Assembly (NCBI RefSeq): GCF_003934165.1
Contig: NZ_RKST01000017.1
Location: 57,231 to 121,230, forward strand
DNA length: 64,000 bases
Direction of reading: 5' to 3'
Origin: Borborobacter arsenicus
Lineage (GTDB): Bacteria > Pseudomonadota > Alphaproteobacteria > Rhizobiales > Rhizobiaceae
In this document: positions 16,472-25,083 of the stretch, piece after piece
Layout: each line of letters opens with the position of its first letter
Numbering within the stretch: position 1 is the stretch's first letter
The notes under the pieces: model-generated
What the model was told of the DNA's origin: nothing
Seen by the model: only the letters and a program-made list of their open reading frames with translations
Database searches by the model: none
Position numbers and translations under genes: made by a program

Positions 16472-18151
16472 TCACTCTTTGCGCCCGGCTGCGCTATCTG
16501 GTTGGGGCCGTGGGCCTGGATCGTCATGTGCGCTGCGGCCGAGGAGATACGCCGCCGAGGACCAGGCATGATGCGCGATCCGGTCGAGGCGATGGACCGC
16601 GTCGATCTGCGCGAAAGCCTGCGCTGCGGTCAGCTTACCCGCCGCGACAGAGGCAAGAATCGTGACGCGGTGGTGGCGCCGCAGGACGTCGAGTTCCCTT
16701 GCTGCGCCCTCCAAGTCTGCGAGCGCCGCGGCGACCTCGGGTGAAACGTTCCAGCCGATGGGCGTGGCCTTCGCGCTGAGGGCGGATTCGGCGGTGATCG
16801 ACCCACCAACCATGTCGGCCGCGCGCATGGCCCGCGCGCACAATTCGACCGCACGAAGGTCTTGAGGGGCTCCCGCAGGCTGTCCCGGGAGTCTGCCCTC
16901 AGCTACGACTTCCACGAGGCGTGAGCCATGATCGAGCGCGTGCAACGTACTCGTCAGGCGGAGTCGCTCGGCCTCGCTCCCAGGCGGCTCCTTCAACTCG
17001 GACAGGAAATCCCGCACCTCCTCGAGCGCGGCAGCGAAAGCCGCAGGGTCCTGTGCCACGCGGCCGGCGGCCACGCCCGAAAGCGTTGCGGAAACCGAAG
17101 CGGCGCCTGTCGACAGCACGTCCGCTACGACACGCCGGGCGGTCTCGACCGCGATCACCGGGCTGGCAAGCACACTCGGATCAAGCGCACGCTGAAGTGC
17201 GGTCTGCCTGGAGGGCAGGAGCCGCTCGACGATACGGGTAAACCACTGCGTCGCCGGAAGGAGCACCGCCACACCCACGACATTGTAGGCCGTGTGGTAG
17301 GCGGCAAGAAGCGTCATCCCGTCGACGGACACAAGGAAGGCTCTCATCAGCGCCGCCGTGAAAGGAAAGGCGGCAATCGCAATGAGCGCCGCGACAACCT
17401 TAAAAAGCACATAGGCGAGAGCGAGGCGCTTGGCCGTCACGCCGGCACCAATGGCTGCCAATGCCGAGCTTGTCGCCGTCCCGATATTCTGGCCGACGAT
17501 CAGTGCTGCACCCTGCTCCAGGCCCACGGCCCCGGCATAGAAAGCCGAAATGGTGACGGCGATGGCAGCCGTCGAGGACTGCATGACCGCCGTCATCGCC
17601 AGGCCGACGACGATCAGGGTCATGAGGCCCGGTGTACCGAGCACCGCAGGCAGGTCGGACGGATGCAGGGTCTCGGCAAGGCCTCCCATGCCCTGCTGGA
17701 GGGTGGCCAGCCCGTAGAGCACCAGCGCGAAGCCTGCGAGGGCGCCACCCGATGCCGCAATCCGCCCTCCCGCCAGCAACCTGGCCAGCGCACCGATAAA
17801 GATCATCGGCAGGGCATAGGCCGAAAGTGAGACGCGCACACCGATCAGTGCCACGAGCCAGCCCGTCCCCGTCGTGCCGACATTGGCGCCGAATACCAGG
17901 CCGAGCCCCTGCGGAAATGTCAGCAGCCCGGCACTGACGAGGCCGATCGTCGTCATGGTCACTGCGCTGGACGATTGCACGAGCAGTGTAATGATAGCGC
18001 CCCAGAAGGCACCCGAGAGCGGTGTAGCCGCCGCCTTGCCGAGGACGGTGCGCAGGGCGGAGCCTGCCAGCGCCTTCAGGCCGTCGGTCATGACGGTCAT
18101 GCCGAGCAGGAACAGCCCGACACCGCCGAGAATGGCAATTGCAGTCGACAT
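16472..18151 (-). CDS. Na/Pi cotransporter family protein
   Basis: 559 residues. The N-terminal membrane half carries the inverted repeat of the NptA/PNaS family: VQSSSAVTMTTIGLVSAG with GANVGTTGTGW, then MQSSTAAIAVTISAFYAG with GQNIGTATSSA. Both QSS motifs, which bind sodium and phosphate, are intact. The C-terminal 200 residues are soluble, helical and PhoU-like. It takes up inorganic phosphate with sodium, or controls it through the PhoU-like tail. It is a single gene, convergent with the LysR gene, and unrelated to the flanking catabolic operons. Confidence 0.92.
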   Translation of the reverse strand: MSTAIAILGGVGLFLLGMTVMTDGLKALAGSALRTVLGKAAATPLSGAFWGAIITLLVQSSSAVTMTTIGLVSAGLLTFPQGLGLVFGANVGTTGTGWLVALIGVRVSLSAYALPMIFIGALARLLAGGRIAASGGALAGFALVLYGLATLQQGMGGLAETLHPSDLPAVLGTPGLMTLIVVGLAMTAVMQSSTAAIAVTISAFYAGAVGLEQGAALIVGQNIGTATSSALAAIGAGVTAKRLALAYVLFKVVAALIAIAAFPFTAALMRAFLVSVDGMTLLAAYHTAYNVVGVAVLLPATQWFTRIVERLLPSRQTALQRALDPSVLASPVIAVETARRVVADVLSTGAASVSATLSGVAAGRVAQDPAAFAAALEEVRDFLSELKEPPGSEAERLRLTSTLHALDHGSRLVEVVAEGRLPGQPAGAPQDLRAVELCARAMRAADMVGGSITAESALSAKATPIGWNVSPEVAAALADLEGAARELDVLRRHHRVTILASVAAGKLTAAQAFAQIDAVHRLDRIAHHAWSSAAYLLGRSAHDDPGPRPQPDSAAGRKE

Positions 18152-18416
18152 GCACGTCTCGTCCCGGCTGCGCTTGGGCTACGAGTTCGTCAAAGTCCTG
18201 GCGCCAGTCGACCCTATGTCGTCGGCCTCCCCACTGCAATGAGGCTCCACGCTATGCGAATGGCCAGCTTGAGGCCCATCGCAGCCGTTCGGACCGGCGC
18301 GGCGATGGCCATAGGTCAAACGTCCACCCGGAAGGAAGCCGCAGAACGGCAAACAGTCAGGCACGGACGACTGGCCGTATCCGGTTGCTTTCGTCATCTG
18401 GCGGCAACCGCTCGAG

Positions 18417-19163
18417 CTATATGGAGCGCCCGCCATCTATCGGAACGCACATGCCGGTAAGGAATGCGGCAGCCGGAGACGCCAGGAAGGTTACGACGCC
18501 GGCGATATCCGAGGCCTCGCCAAGGCGCCCGAGCGGGATCGTCGCCTCGATCTGGCGGCGGCGGGCCTGAGGATCGGCACTTCCCAGCGTGTCCTTGGTC
18601 ATGCCGGTGAGCGAGGCAACCGGCGCAACGGCATTCACCCGTACGCCGTCGGGCGCAAGTTCGATGGCCAAGGCACGGGTGAAGCTGATCATCGCGCCCT
18701 TTGTTGCCGCATAGACGGATTGCCCCCAGCGCGGATGCTCGGCCGTGATCGAGGCGATGTTGACGATGCACCCCCGGCGGGCGCGCAAGGACGGAATGGC
18801 CCGCGTCGTCAGAAGATAGACCGATTTGAAATTGACGGCGAAGATGCGATCGAACTCTTCTTCTTCGATCGCTTCGGCCGGCAGCGGCGGATGGGTGATA
18901 CCGGCATTGTTGACCAGCACATCGATACCGTCCCTCCACTCCAACGTTGCCTCGATAAGTTGCTGGATCGATCTCGTGTCAGCAACATCAGTATGCTGGA
19001 AGCGAGCCATGCCGCCGGCCGCACCTATCTCATGCGCCACGCGCTGGCCGCCGGCCTCATTTGTATCCGCCAGCATGACAGCGTCGCCCGCCGCGGCGAA
19101 ATTCCTGGCGATCGCCTCGCCGAAGCCGGAGGCCGCGCCCGTGACGATGATGCTGCGCGCCAT
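18417..19163 (-). CDS. SDR-family oxidoreductase
   Basis: A 248-residue classical SDR with TGAASGFGEA for the dinucleotide, NNAG, an N in VNFKSVY, S in NIASIT and the active-site pair YAATK, so the catalytic tetrad is complete. It follows the enoyl-CoA hydratase gene by three bases and is co-transcribed with it. In this context it probably oxidises a 3-hydroxyacyl-CoA or hydroxy acid made by the hydratase. The 265 bases downstream, to 18151, contain no gene or clear signal apart from the upstream region of the Na/Pi gene. Confidence 0.92.
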   Translation of the reverse strand: MARSIIVTGAASGFGEAIARNFAAAGDAVMLADTNEAGGQRVAHEIGAAGGMARFQHTDVADTRSIQQLIEATLEWRDGIDVLVNNAGITHPPLPAEAIEEEEFDRIFAVNFKSVYLLTTRAIPSLRARRGCIVNIASITAEHPRWGQSVYAATKGAMISFTRALAIELAPDGVRVNAVAPVASLTGMTKDTLGSADPQARRRQIEATIPLGRLGEASDIAGVVTFLASPAAAFLTGMCVPIDGGRSI

Positions 19164-19166
19164 GGT

Positions 19167-19940
19167 TCAGCGTCCCTGGAAGTTCGGTTTGCGTTTCGTC
19201 ATGAAGGCCGCCACGCCCTCGTCGTGATCGGTAGTCTGGAAGCTCAACCGCACCTGCTGGCGCTCGGCAACCAGGCCAGCCGACAGAGTGGTTTCATAGG
19301 CCGTGCGCACCGACTGCTTGGCCAATTTGACGGCAACAGGCGCCTTAGCGGCAATGCGAGCGGCGATCCCGACGGCGTGGCGAACCGCCTCACCCGCCGG
19401 CACCAGATCGGAGACCAGGCCCCAGCGCTCCGCCGTTGCCGCATCGATGGCTTCGCCGGTCAGCACGAGGCGCATCGCCTGGGCCTTGCTCAGGCTGCGC
19501 GGCAGGCGCTGGGTGCCACCATCGCCCGGCAGCGAGCCAAGATCGACCTCAGGTTGGGCAAAGCGCGCCTTGGCGCCCGCAACCACGATGTCACACAACA
19601 TCACCAGCTCATGTCCGCCGCCGAAGGCAATGCCCTCGATCGCCGCGATCAGCGGCTTTTCGAACGCGTCGATGGCTTTCCAGGCATCGAGCCGGCGCGA
19701 TCCGTAAATCGCGTCGATACCCCCGGCGGCCATTTCGTGCACATCGGCCCCGGCTGAAAAGGCCCGCTCGTCGCCGGCAAGTACCACCGAACGAACATCA
19801 TCGCTTGCCGCGCAGATGCCAAGCTCTGCCGCGAGCTCGACCAGAAGATCGCCGCTCAAGGCATTGAGCCGGCTTGCGCGGTTGAGACGGACCAATCGCA
19901 CCCCGGGTGCTGGCTCGTTTGTTTCAATCAGCCGGGTCAC
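19167..19940 (-). CDS. Enoyl-CoA hydratase/isomerase family protein
   Basis: A 257-residue crotonase with both catalytic glutamates of the hydratase class: E111 in GGGHEL and E131 in FAQPE, twenty residues apart, and the [11 protein letters not shown] segment. Expected to add water to an unsaturated acyl-CoA. The start is GTG at 19940 with GGAG seven bases upstream. An operator identical to the one before the sugar-binding-protein gene lies 14 bases upstream, so it belongs to the LacI regulon of this region. It is a clear relative of the hydratase at 30313-31101. Confidence 0.93.
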   Translation of the reverse strand: MTRLIETNEPAPGVRLVRLNRASRLNALSGDLLVELAAELGICAASDDVRSVVLAGDERAFSAGADVHEMAAGGIDAIYGSRRLDAWKAIDAFEKPLIAAIEGIAFGGGHELVMLCDIVVAGAKARFAQPEVDLGSLPGDGGTQRLPRSLSKAQAMRLVLTGEAIDAATAERWGLVSDLVPAGEAVRHAVGIAARIAAKAPVAVKLAKQSVRTAYETTLSAGLVAERQQVRLSFQTTDHDEGVAAFMTKRKPNFQGR

Positions 19941-19953
19941 TGCTGCTCCATTT

Positions 19954-19969
19954 ATGAAACCGCTTTCAT
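19954..19969. promoter_or_regulatory. LacI-type operator, hydratase operon
   Basis: ATGAAACCGCTTTCAT; its reverse complement is exactly the 16-mer at 22714-22729. The six-base arms are perfect around a CCGC centre. It is 14 bases upstream of the hydratase GTG, well placed for repression. Confidence 0.75.
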
Positions 19970-20081
19970 AATTAACATGGCTCTGTCATATTCCGGATCG
20001 ACAGTCAACAATACGCATGGATAATATCGGTAAAAACAGATGGTTGTATGATATGGAATCTCGGATTTCACCTCCAATCAT

Positions 20082-20097
20082 ATGTAAACGCTTGCAG
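20082..20097. promoter_or_regulatory. LacI-type operator, CoA-transferase gene
   Basis: ATGTAAACGCTTGCAG, a variant of the local operator (TGTAAACGCTTGCA is a near-palindrome around the central CG). It lies 15 bases before the CoA-transferase start. It matches 13 of 16 bases of the reverse complement of the site at 22464. Confidence 0.6.
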
Positions 20098-20111
20098 GAA
20101 TTGGAAATTTT

Positions 20112-21320
20112 ATGACTCTTCTCGATAGCGTCCGCATTGTCAGTTTCAATCATTTTCTGATGGGCCCTGTCGGCGTCCAGCATCTCGCCGACCTCGGCGC
20201 AGATGTCGTGGCCATCGAGCCGATCGGCGGCGGCCAGCAACGGCACTGGGCAGCGGCGGACAAATGGATCGGCCCCGACACGCCGCTGTTTCTCGCCGGC
20301 GGCCGCAACAAGCGAAGCCTGGCGCTCGATCTCAAGTCGCCCGCAGGCGCCGAGATCGCACGGCGTCTCATCGCCGAAGCGGACGTGGTGGTGGAGAATT
20401 ACCGGCCCGGCGTGATGGACAAGCTGGGCTTCGGCTTCGAGGCTGTCCAGGCTTTCAACTCCAGGGTTGTCTACGCTTCCGCCTCCGGTTTCGGAGCAGA
20501 TGGCCCTTATCGCGACCGCCCCGGCCAGGACCTCCTGATCCAGGCCATGAGCGGGCTGGCCGCGATCACCGGGCGCGCTGGGCAAACAGCGCGCCCGGTC
20601 GGCGTCTCGGCGGTGGACCATCATGGGGCCGCACTGCTGGCGCTCGGAGTGCTCGCCGCCCTTTATCGGCGCAGCACCACCGGAAAAGGCTGCAAGGTCG
20701 ACGTAAGCCTGCTCAATGCGGCGATCGACCTGCAACTCGAATCCTTCGTCACCTATCTGAACGGCCCTCGCCCTGAAAACGGAATTGCGACCGAAGGCTC
20801 GTTGGGCGGCTGGTATTTTCCGGCCCCCTACGGCATCTACCGTACGGCCGATACGGATCTTGCCATTTCGCTGACCAGCCTCAAGGCGCTGGCGGCCGCG
20901 ACCGGATCAACCGAACTGGCAAGCATCGACGATGCCAAGGCATGGACGGCGCGAACGCGTGTCGGCGCCTTGCTCGATGAGGTGCTCGCCCGGCGGCCGA
21001 GCGCCGAATGGCAGGCGATCTTCACCAAAGCGGGCATCTGGCATGCGCCGGTCGGCGACTACGAATCGGTACTGGCGGACCCGCAAGTGCAACATAATGG
21101 CTGCTTCATCGACACCCATAGCGCATCCGGCGAGCCGATCACGCTCGTTGCCCACCCGGTTCGCTATGACGGGGCAGCACCGGCCGTGCGCCTGGTGCCG
21201 CAGCCGCTTGGCGCCCAGAGCGAGGAAATCCTTGTAGAACTCGGCTATTCGGCAGCGGAGCGGGCACGCCTCTTCGAGGATGGCGTGTGCAAGGGCGTAG
21301 CCTCCCCTGCACCGCGTTGA
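20112..21320 (+). CDS. CaiB/BaiF-family class III CoA transferase
   Basis: A 402-residue class III CoA transferase. It has the family N-terminus (ADLGADVVAIE), the RNKRSLALDLKS segment, ENYRPGVMDKLG, SASGFG, and the catalytic aspartate in VSAVDHHGAALLALG. It moves CoA between a donor thioester and a carboxylic acid, activating the substrate for the hydratase and SDR encoded divergently. It is plainly paralogous to the CoA transferase at 39502. Its last 76 bases overlap the end of the convergent LacI gene. Confidence 0.93.
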   Translation: MTLLDSVRIVSFNHFLMGPVGVQHLADLGADVVAIEPIGGGQQRHWAAADKWIGPDTPLFLAGGRNKRSLALDLKSPAGAEIARRLIAEADVVVENYRPGVMDKLGFGFEAVQAFNSRVVYASASGFGADGPYRDRPGQDLLIQAMSGLAAITGRAGQTARPVGVSAVDHHGAALLALGVLAALYRRSTTGKGCKVDVSLLNAAIDLQLESFVTYLNGPRPENGIATEGSLGGWYFPAPYGIYRTADTDLAISLTSLKALAAATGSTELASIDDAKAWTARTRVGALLDEVLARRPSAEWQAIFTKAGIWHAPVGDYESVLADPQVQHNGCFIDTHSASGEPITLVAHPVRYDGAAPAVRLVPQPLGAQSEEILVELGYSAAERARLFEDGVCKGVASPAPR

Positions 21321-22390
21321 GCCGTTCTTGCGGGCTCAGGCGGACGACCGGTCGATTCCCGCACGATAAAGGACGCCTTGAGGCGCGTTGAGGAAGGGGC
21401 GTCCCGCCCTTCGATGCGCGCCAGTAAATATTCGCCGACACGCCGGCTTTGCTCGGCAAGCGGCAGGCGGACGGTGGTCAAAGAGGGGTGCGTGTGCTCG
21501 GCGATATCGAGATCGTCGAAACCGATCACCGACAGCTGATCCGGCACGTCGATGCCAAGGGTCCGGCATTCGGCCAACGCCCCGAACGCCATCAGGTCGT
21601 TGGTGCAGGCAACTGCCGTGACCTGCGGATTGCGCTCGAGGAGACGACGCAGCCCCTGGCGCGCGTCGGTCAGCGTGGAAGGCACCTCGATCATGTCCGG
21701 CGCTGGCAGATCATGATCCTCCATGCAGGCGCGAGCGCCAGCGGCCCGCGCCGCCAGCCGCTCGTTGGCGTGCATCTCGGCAGACAGCACAGCTATGTTG
21801 GTGTGGCCGAGATTGATAAGGAACCGCGTCGCATCGTAAAATTCCTGTCGATTGTCCACGCCGATGCACGGGTAAGACGAATCGCCCGCATATTGAAAAG
21901 CGGTGACGAACGGCAGGCCCGACGTCTCCAGCAATTGCCAAAGCTCGGGCGAGTGATCTTGGCCAACCAGCACCATGCCGTCGATGCCATGCTGCAGAAG
22001 CGCCCTGACCTCGTGGAATTCGCGCGCCTTGTCATATTCAGAGCTGGCGATGATCAAGTGGTAGCCGCTGCGATTGAGCGCCTGCTGCAGGATTTCGGCC
22101 GATTCGGCAAAAATCGCGGTGCGCAAGGTCGGCACGATCAGCCCGATGGAATGGGTCCGGTCCGAGGCGAGAGCACGGGCCGCGCCATGCGCTACATAGC
22201 TGAGTTCCTGGATGGCTCGGGCCACGCGCTCGCGTACTTCCTGCCGCACGAGCTCCGGCCGGTTGATGGCACGCGAGGCCGTCGCCTCCGAAACGCCGGC
22301 GCGACGGGCGACATCGGCAAGCCGCATCTTGCGCTTGACGCCGCGGCGCGCCCGTTGACGCTTCGGCTCTCCTTGCTGTGACTGCGTCAT
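21245..22390 (-). CDS. LacI-family transcriptional regulator
   Basis: A 381-residue LacI/GalR protein. The DNA-binding helix RLADVARRAGVSEATASRAINRPELV sits at about 23-48 and a hinge and sugar-binding-type effector domain follow. A low-complexity tail of about 35 residues (rich in P, A, R and S) extends past the normal end and is encoded where the gene overlaps the convergent CoA-transferase gene. GGAG precedes the ATG at 22390. Four related operators at 19954, 20082, 22464 and 22714 surround the genes of this region, and one lies before its own start, pointing to a local repressor with autoregulation. Confidence 0.92.
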   Translation of the reverse strand: MTQSQQGEPKRQRARRGVKRKMRLADVARRAGVSEATASRAINRPELVRQEVRERVARAIQELSYVAHGAARALASDRTHSIGLIVPTLRTAIFAESAEILQQALNRSGYHLIIASSEYDKAREFHEVRALLQHGIDGMVLVGQDHSPELWQLLETSGLPFVTAFQYAGDSSYPCIGVDNRQEFYDATRFLINLGHTNIAVLSAEMHANERLAARAAGARACMEDHDLPAPDMIEVPSTLTDARQGLRRLLERNPQVTAVACTNDLMAFGALAECRTLGIDVPDQLSVIGFDDLDIAEHTHPSLTTVRLPLAEQSRRVGEYLLARIEGRDAPSSTRLKASFIVRESTGRPPEPARTAQRGAGEATPLHTPSSKRRARSAAE

Positions 22391-22463
22391 TGAAACTCCT
22401 TGCGCGACCCCCGCGAATCCACTGCATGCACCGTAGCATCAAAAAAATCCAAGCGCCACACGG

Positions 22464-22479
22464 ATGAAAGCGTTTGCAT
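22464..22479. promoter_or_regulatory. LacI-type operator, autoregulatory
   Basis: ATGAAAGCGTTTGCAT, a 16-base near-palindrome centred on CG, 73 bases upstream of the LacI start on the minus strand. It shares ATGAAAGCG and the outer CAT with the operator at 22714. Confidence 0.65.
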
Positions 22480-22713
22480 TATTTTTTATATACCTAAAAC
22501 AATAGGTTACCAAGATATCAGGATAAAGTTGTATGGAAACCATGCAACAATCCCGCCGCCACGACCCCAAGACCTTCGTCTTATCCGGGTCGGAATTTGC
22601 ATCTAACGCTTGACTTGACGCAGGCCATAGGGGTAGCTTTTCTGCGCTTATCCAAGAGTTAGAGGCCGGTTCACTGGCGCATGGCTACACGCGCCGCTGT
22701 CTTTCGAAAGAAA

Positions 22714-22729
22714 ATGAAAGCGGTTTCAT
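22714..22729. promoter_or_regulatory. LacI-type operator, sugar importer operon
   Basis: ATGAAAGCGGTTTCAT, the exact reverse complement of the site at 19954-19969, located 94 bases before the binding-protein start. Arms of six bases are perfect. Confidence 0.75.
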
Positions 22730-22823
22730 ACAAATGGGGGCTGTACGCAACTGAGACATGGCGGTCCGCACAGATTTGAAAGCTGTGTTGGCGGCGTGGA
22801 CCGGACTTCCTGGGAGGATAGTG

Positions 22824-24128
22824 ATGAAACGAAAGTTAGGCGGGCTGCCTTTGGCCGGGAGCTTGTTGCTCGGCCTGGCTGCGCTGGGGGCAACCCCGGC
22901 ACAGGCCGAAGGCACGCTCAAGATCTGTTACATGAGCCAACCCGTCATCGACGCCAATGTCGCGATGATGGAAAAATGGGCCAATGCAAATGGCGTCGAA
23001 TTCGAGAAGAATCCGATGTCCTATACGGTCTATCTGCCGAAAATGAGCCAGATGCTCAGCAATGGCGGCACCGACTGCGATATCTTCTGGCACAATGACG
23101 ACTGGGGCCAACTGTGGAAGCAGTGGGTCGAGCCGACCTCCGATGTTGCGGGCATGGACAAGATCCGCAAGGGCCCCATGCGTGCCTTCCCCAATGACGA
23201 AGGCCAGCCGACAGCGGTGCCGTTGGCACATACGGTCGGAACCTTCTTCTACCGCACCGACTTGGTCGACGAAAAAGACGTGCCGAAGAACTGGGCCGAA
23301 ATCGTGGCCGTCGGCCACAAGCTCCAAGAAGAAGGCAAGACCAAGTGGGGTTATGTCGGCGGCATGACGCACCAGAACACCTGGTTCTCGATCTGGTGGT
23401 CGCTATGGACCAATGGCTGCGACATCTTCAATCCGAAGTTCGAGCGCGACAACGCCGTTCTCGACAAGAGCGGCTGGGTGCCGACGCTGACTGAAGACTG
23501 CCACCGCGAGACGATCGAGTTCTGGTGGGACAATCTGCACAAGGACAAGATCAGCCCCGAGGCCATGGTCTCCTATGGCCGCAACGAAGCCAATGCCATC
23601 TTCATGGCCGGTGAATCGGCCTTCACCTTTGCCGACTCGACCTTCTGGGGTGAATTCAACAACCCTGAAAAATCGAAGATCGCAGGCAAGGTCGGCATGG
23701 CACTCTGGCCGATGGGTCCGCGTCTCAACAACAATGTCGCCTGGGACACGATCTGGGCCTGGGGCATTCCAAAGGCGCTGGACCCCAAGCAGAAAGAACT
23801 CGCCAAGAAAGCGCTGGGTGCAATGCTGCTCGACCACGAAGGTCAGATCGCACAGTGGAAGGGGACAGGCGGACCGCCGCCGAACACCGATCTATGGCCT
23901 GAACTGGCCAGCCAGGATCCTGTGTTCGCTAAACTCAAGGAAGTCGTCTTCGACGTTAAGGACCAAGTCCTGTCGGCCTATTATTTCCCCAACTGGCCGG
24001 CGGTGCAAAAGGCTTATGCCGATATATCGACCGAAGCCTTGAGCGGAAAGCGGGAGGACATACCCGCGGTGTTGGAGCGGGGCATGAAGACCCTGCACGA
24101 TGCGGCCGTCCAGCAGATCGCGAAGTAG
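22824..24128 (+). CDS. Carbohydrate-type ABC transporter substrate-binding protein (family 1)
   Basis: A 434-residue extracellular binding protein of the MalE/UgpB superfamily. A signal peptide MKRKLGGLPLAGSLLLG...PAQAEG is visible, cleaved after about residue 27. The ATG at 22824 follows GGGAGGATAGTG; the open frame to 22758 is not needed. The mature part has the W-rich clamp segments (WHNDDWGQLWKQW, FWWDNLH) of sugar or polyol receptors. It is the first gene of a four-gene importer operon under a LacI operator. The ligand is unknown; the CoA-linked enzymes nearby argue against an ordinary glycolytic sugar. Confidence 0.92.
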   Translation: MKRKLGGLPLAGSLLLGLAALGATPAQAEGTLKICYMSQPVIDANVAMMEKWANANGVEFEKNPMSYTVYLPKMSQMLSNGGTDCDIFWHNDDWGQLWKQWVEPTSDVAGMDKIRKGPMRAFPNDEGQPTAVPLAHTVGTFFYRTDLVDEKDVPKNWAEIVAVGHKLQEEGKTKWGYVGGMTHQNTWFSIWWSLWTNGCDIFNPKFERDNAVLDKSGWVPTLTEDCHRETIEFWWDNLHKDKISPEAMVSYGRNEANAIFMAGESAFTFADSTFWGEFNNPEKSKIAGKVGMALWPMGPRLNNNVAWDTIWAWGIPKALDPKQKELAKKALGAMLLDHEGQIAQWKGTGGPPPNTDLWPELASQDPVFAKLKEVVFDVKDQVLSAYYFPNWPAVQKAYADISTEALSGKREDIPAVLERGMKTLHDAAVQQIAK

Positions 24129-24132
24129 CGCG

Positions 24133-25083
24133 ATGGCGACGATTGCCGGGGATCGTCAGACTGCGTCGCGGGGAGCAATCCCCGCGACGCGACGCCGTAG
24201 CCGCCTGATGGGCGAGCGGCTGTATTTCCAGATCGGCCTCATCCTGCCGTCTGTGCTGGTCTTATTGCTGTTCCAGGTCGTGCCGATCTTCATCGGCATG
24301 GATGCCAGCTTCCGTCGCTGGTCGCTTTACGATCCGGACAAGACCTGGGTCGGGCTCGAGCACTATCGCTATGTGCTCAGCGACACCAATTTCCTATTCA
24401 CGGTACTGCCCAACACCTTCCTGCTCATGGTCGCTTCTGTCAGCCTGTCATTGGCGCTGGGCATGGCCGTGGCATTACTTCTCCATCGCGGCTTTGCCGC
24501 CCAGCGCCTGGTTCAAACCGTGGTGCTGTTGCCGCTGATGATAGGTCCCGTCATTTCGTCCACGATGATGCGCTGGACCTTCAACGACCAGTTCGGCGTG
24601 GTCAACGCGTTCCTTGGCTGGCTCGGGCTCGGCCAACCAGCCTGGCTCGCCGACCGCTGGTACGCCTTCGGCGTGATCGTCTTCACCGATGTCTGGCTCT
24701 GGACGCCCTGGTTTGCCCTGTTGCTTTTGGCCGGATTGAAGAGCCTGCCCAAAGAGCCGTTCGAGGCGGCCGCACTGGATGCTGCGGGGCGCTGGCGTGT
24801 CTTCACCCACATCACCGTCCCAATGCTGCGGCCGGTCATCGGCGTATGCGTCGTCATCCGGGCCATCGATTGCTTCCGCACCTTTGACCAGGTGTGGCTG
24901 TTGACAGGCGGCGGGCCGGCCCGTTCGACCGAAGTGTTCAGCATCTATGTCTACATGGAAGCGTTCCAGAACCTGAATTTTGCCCGCGGCTCGGCGGCCG
25001 CCGTCATCGGCACACTGATCATCATGGTGGCGGGACTGGCGCTCTACGCCCTCATCAACCGCTTCATGGATGTGTCTCGATGA
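24133..25083 (+). CDS. Sugar-type ABC transporter permease, MalF/UgpA family
   Basis: About 316 residues with six predicted membrane segments beginning at LYFQIGLILPSVLVLLLF, and the EAAxxxG docking loop EAAALDAAGRWRVFTHITVPML. The start is uncertain: ATG 24133 lies four bases after the binding-protein stop, but a strong 11-bp stem-loop occupies 24163-24190, inside this N-terminus. ATG 24208 (M-G-E-R-L-Y-F), just after the hairpin, would fit the family length too. Neither start has a good ribosome binding site. The stop overlaps the next permease start (ATGA). Confidence 0.92.
   Translation: MATIAGDRQTASRGAIPATRRRSRLMGERLYFQIGLILPSVLVLLLFQVVPIFIGMDASFRRWSLYDPDKTWVGLEHYRYVLSDTNFLFTVLPNTFLLMVASVSLSLALGMAVALLLHRGFAAQRLVQTVVLLPLMIGPVISSTMMRWTFNDQFGVVNAFLGWLGLGQPAWLADRWYAFGVIVFTDVWLWTPWFALLLLAGLKSLPKEPFEAAALDAAGRWRVFTHITVPMLRPVIGVCVVIRAIDCFRTFDQVWLLTGGGPARSTEVFSIYVYMEAFQNLNFARGSAAAVIGTLIIMVAGLALYALINRFMDVSR
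24163..24190 (+). other. Strong stem-loop between binding-protein and permease genes
   Basis: GCGTCGCGGGG - agcaat - CCCCGCGACGC: an uninterrupted 11-bp, GC-only-but-one stem with a six-base loop, 35 bases after the binding-protein stop. No T run follows. It likely protects the binding-protein mRNA and reduces permease expression, as REP elements do between malE and malF. Confidence 0.7.

Larger units (their letters stand above)
22391..22823. other. Regulatory intergenic region between LacI gene and importer operon
   Basis: 433 bases without a supported gene. It is AT-richer than its surroundings and holds two LacI-type operators (22464-22479 for the regulator, 22714-22729 for the importer operon). 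A 32-codon open frame at 22681-22779 includes the second operator and is not believed to be a gene. No riboswitch or small-RNA structure was recognised. Confidence 0.6.

Noticed and set aside
22681..22779. 32-codon open frame in the LacI/importer gap
   Set aside because: It contains the operator at 22714, lacks a ribosome binding site and has no recognisable sequence.
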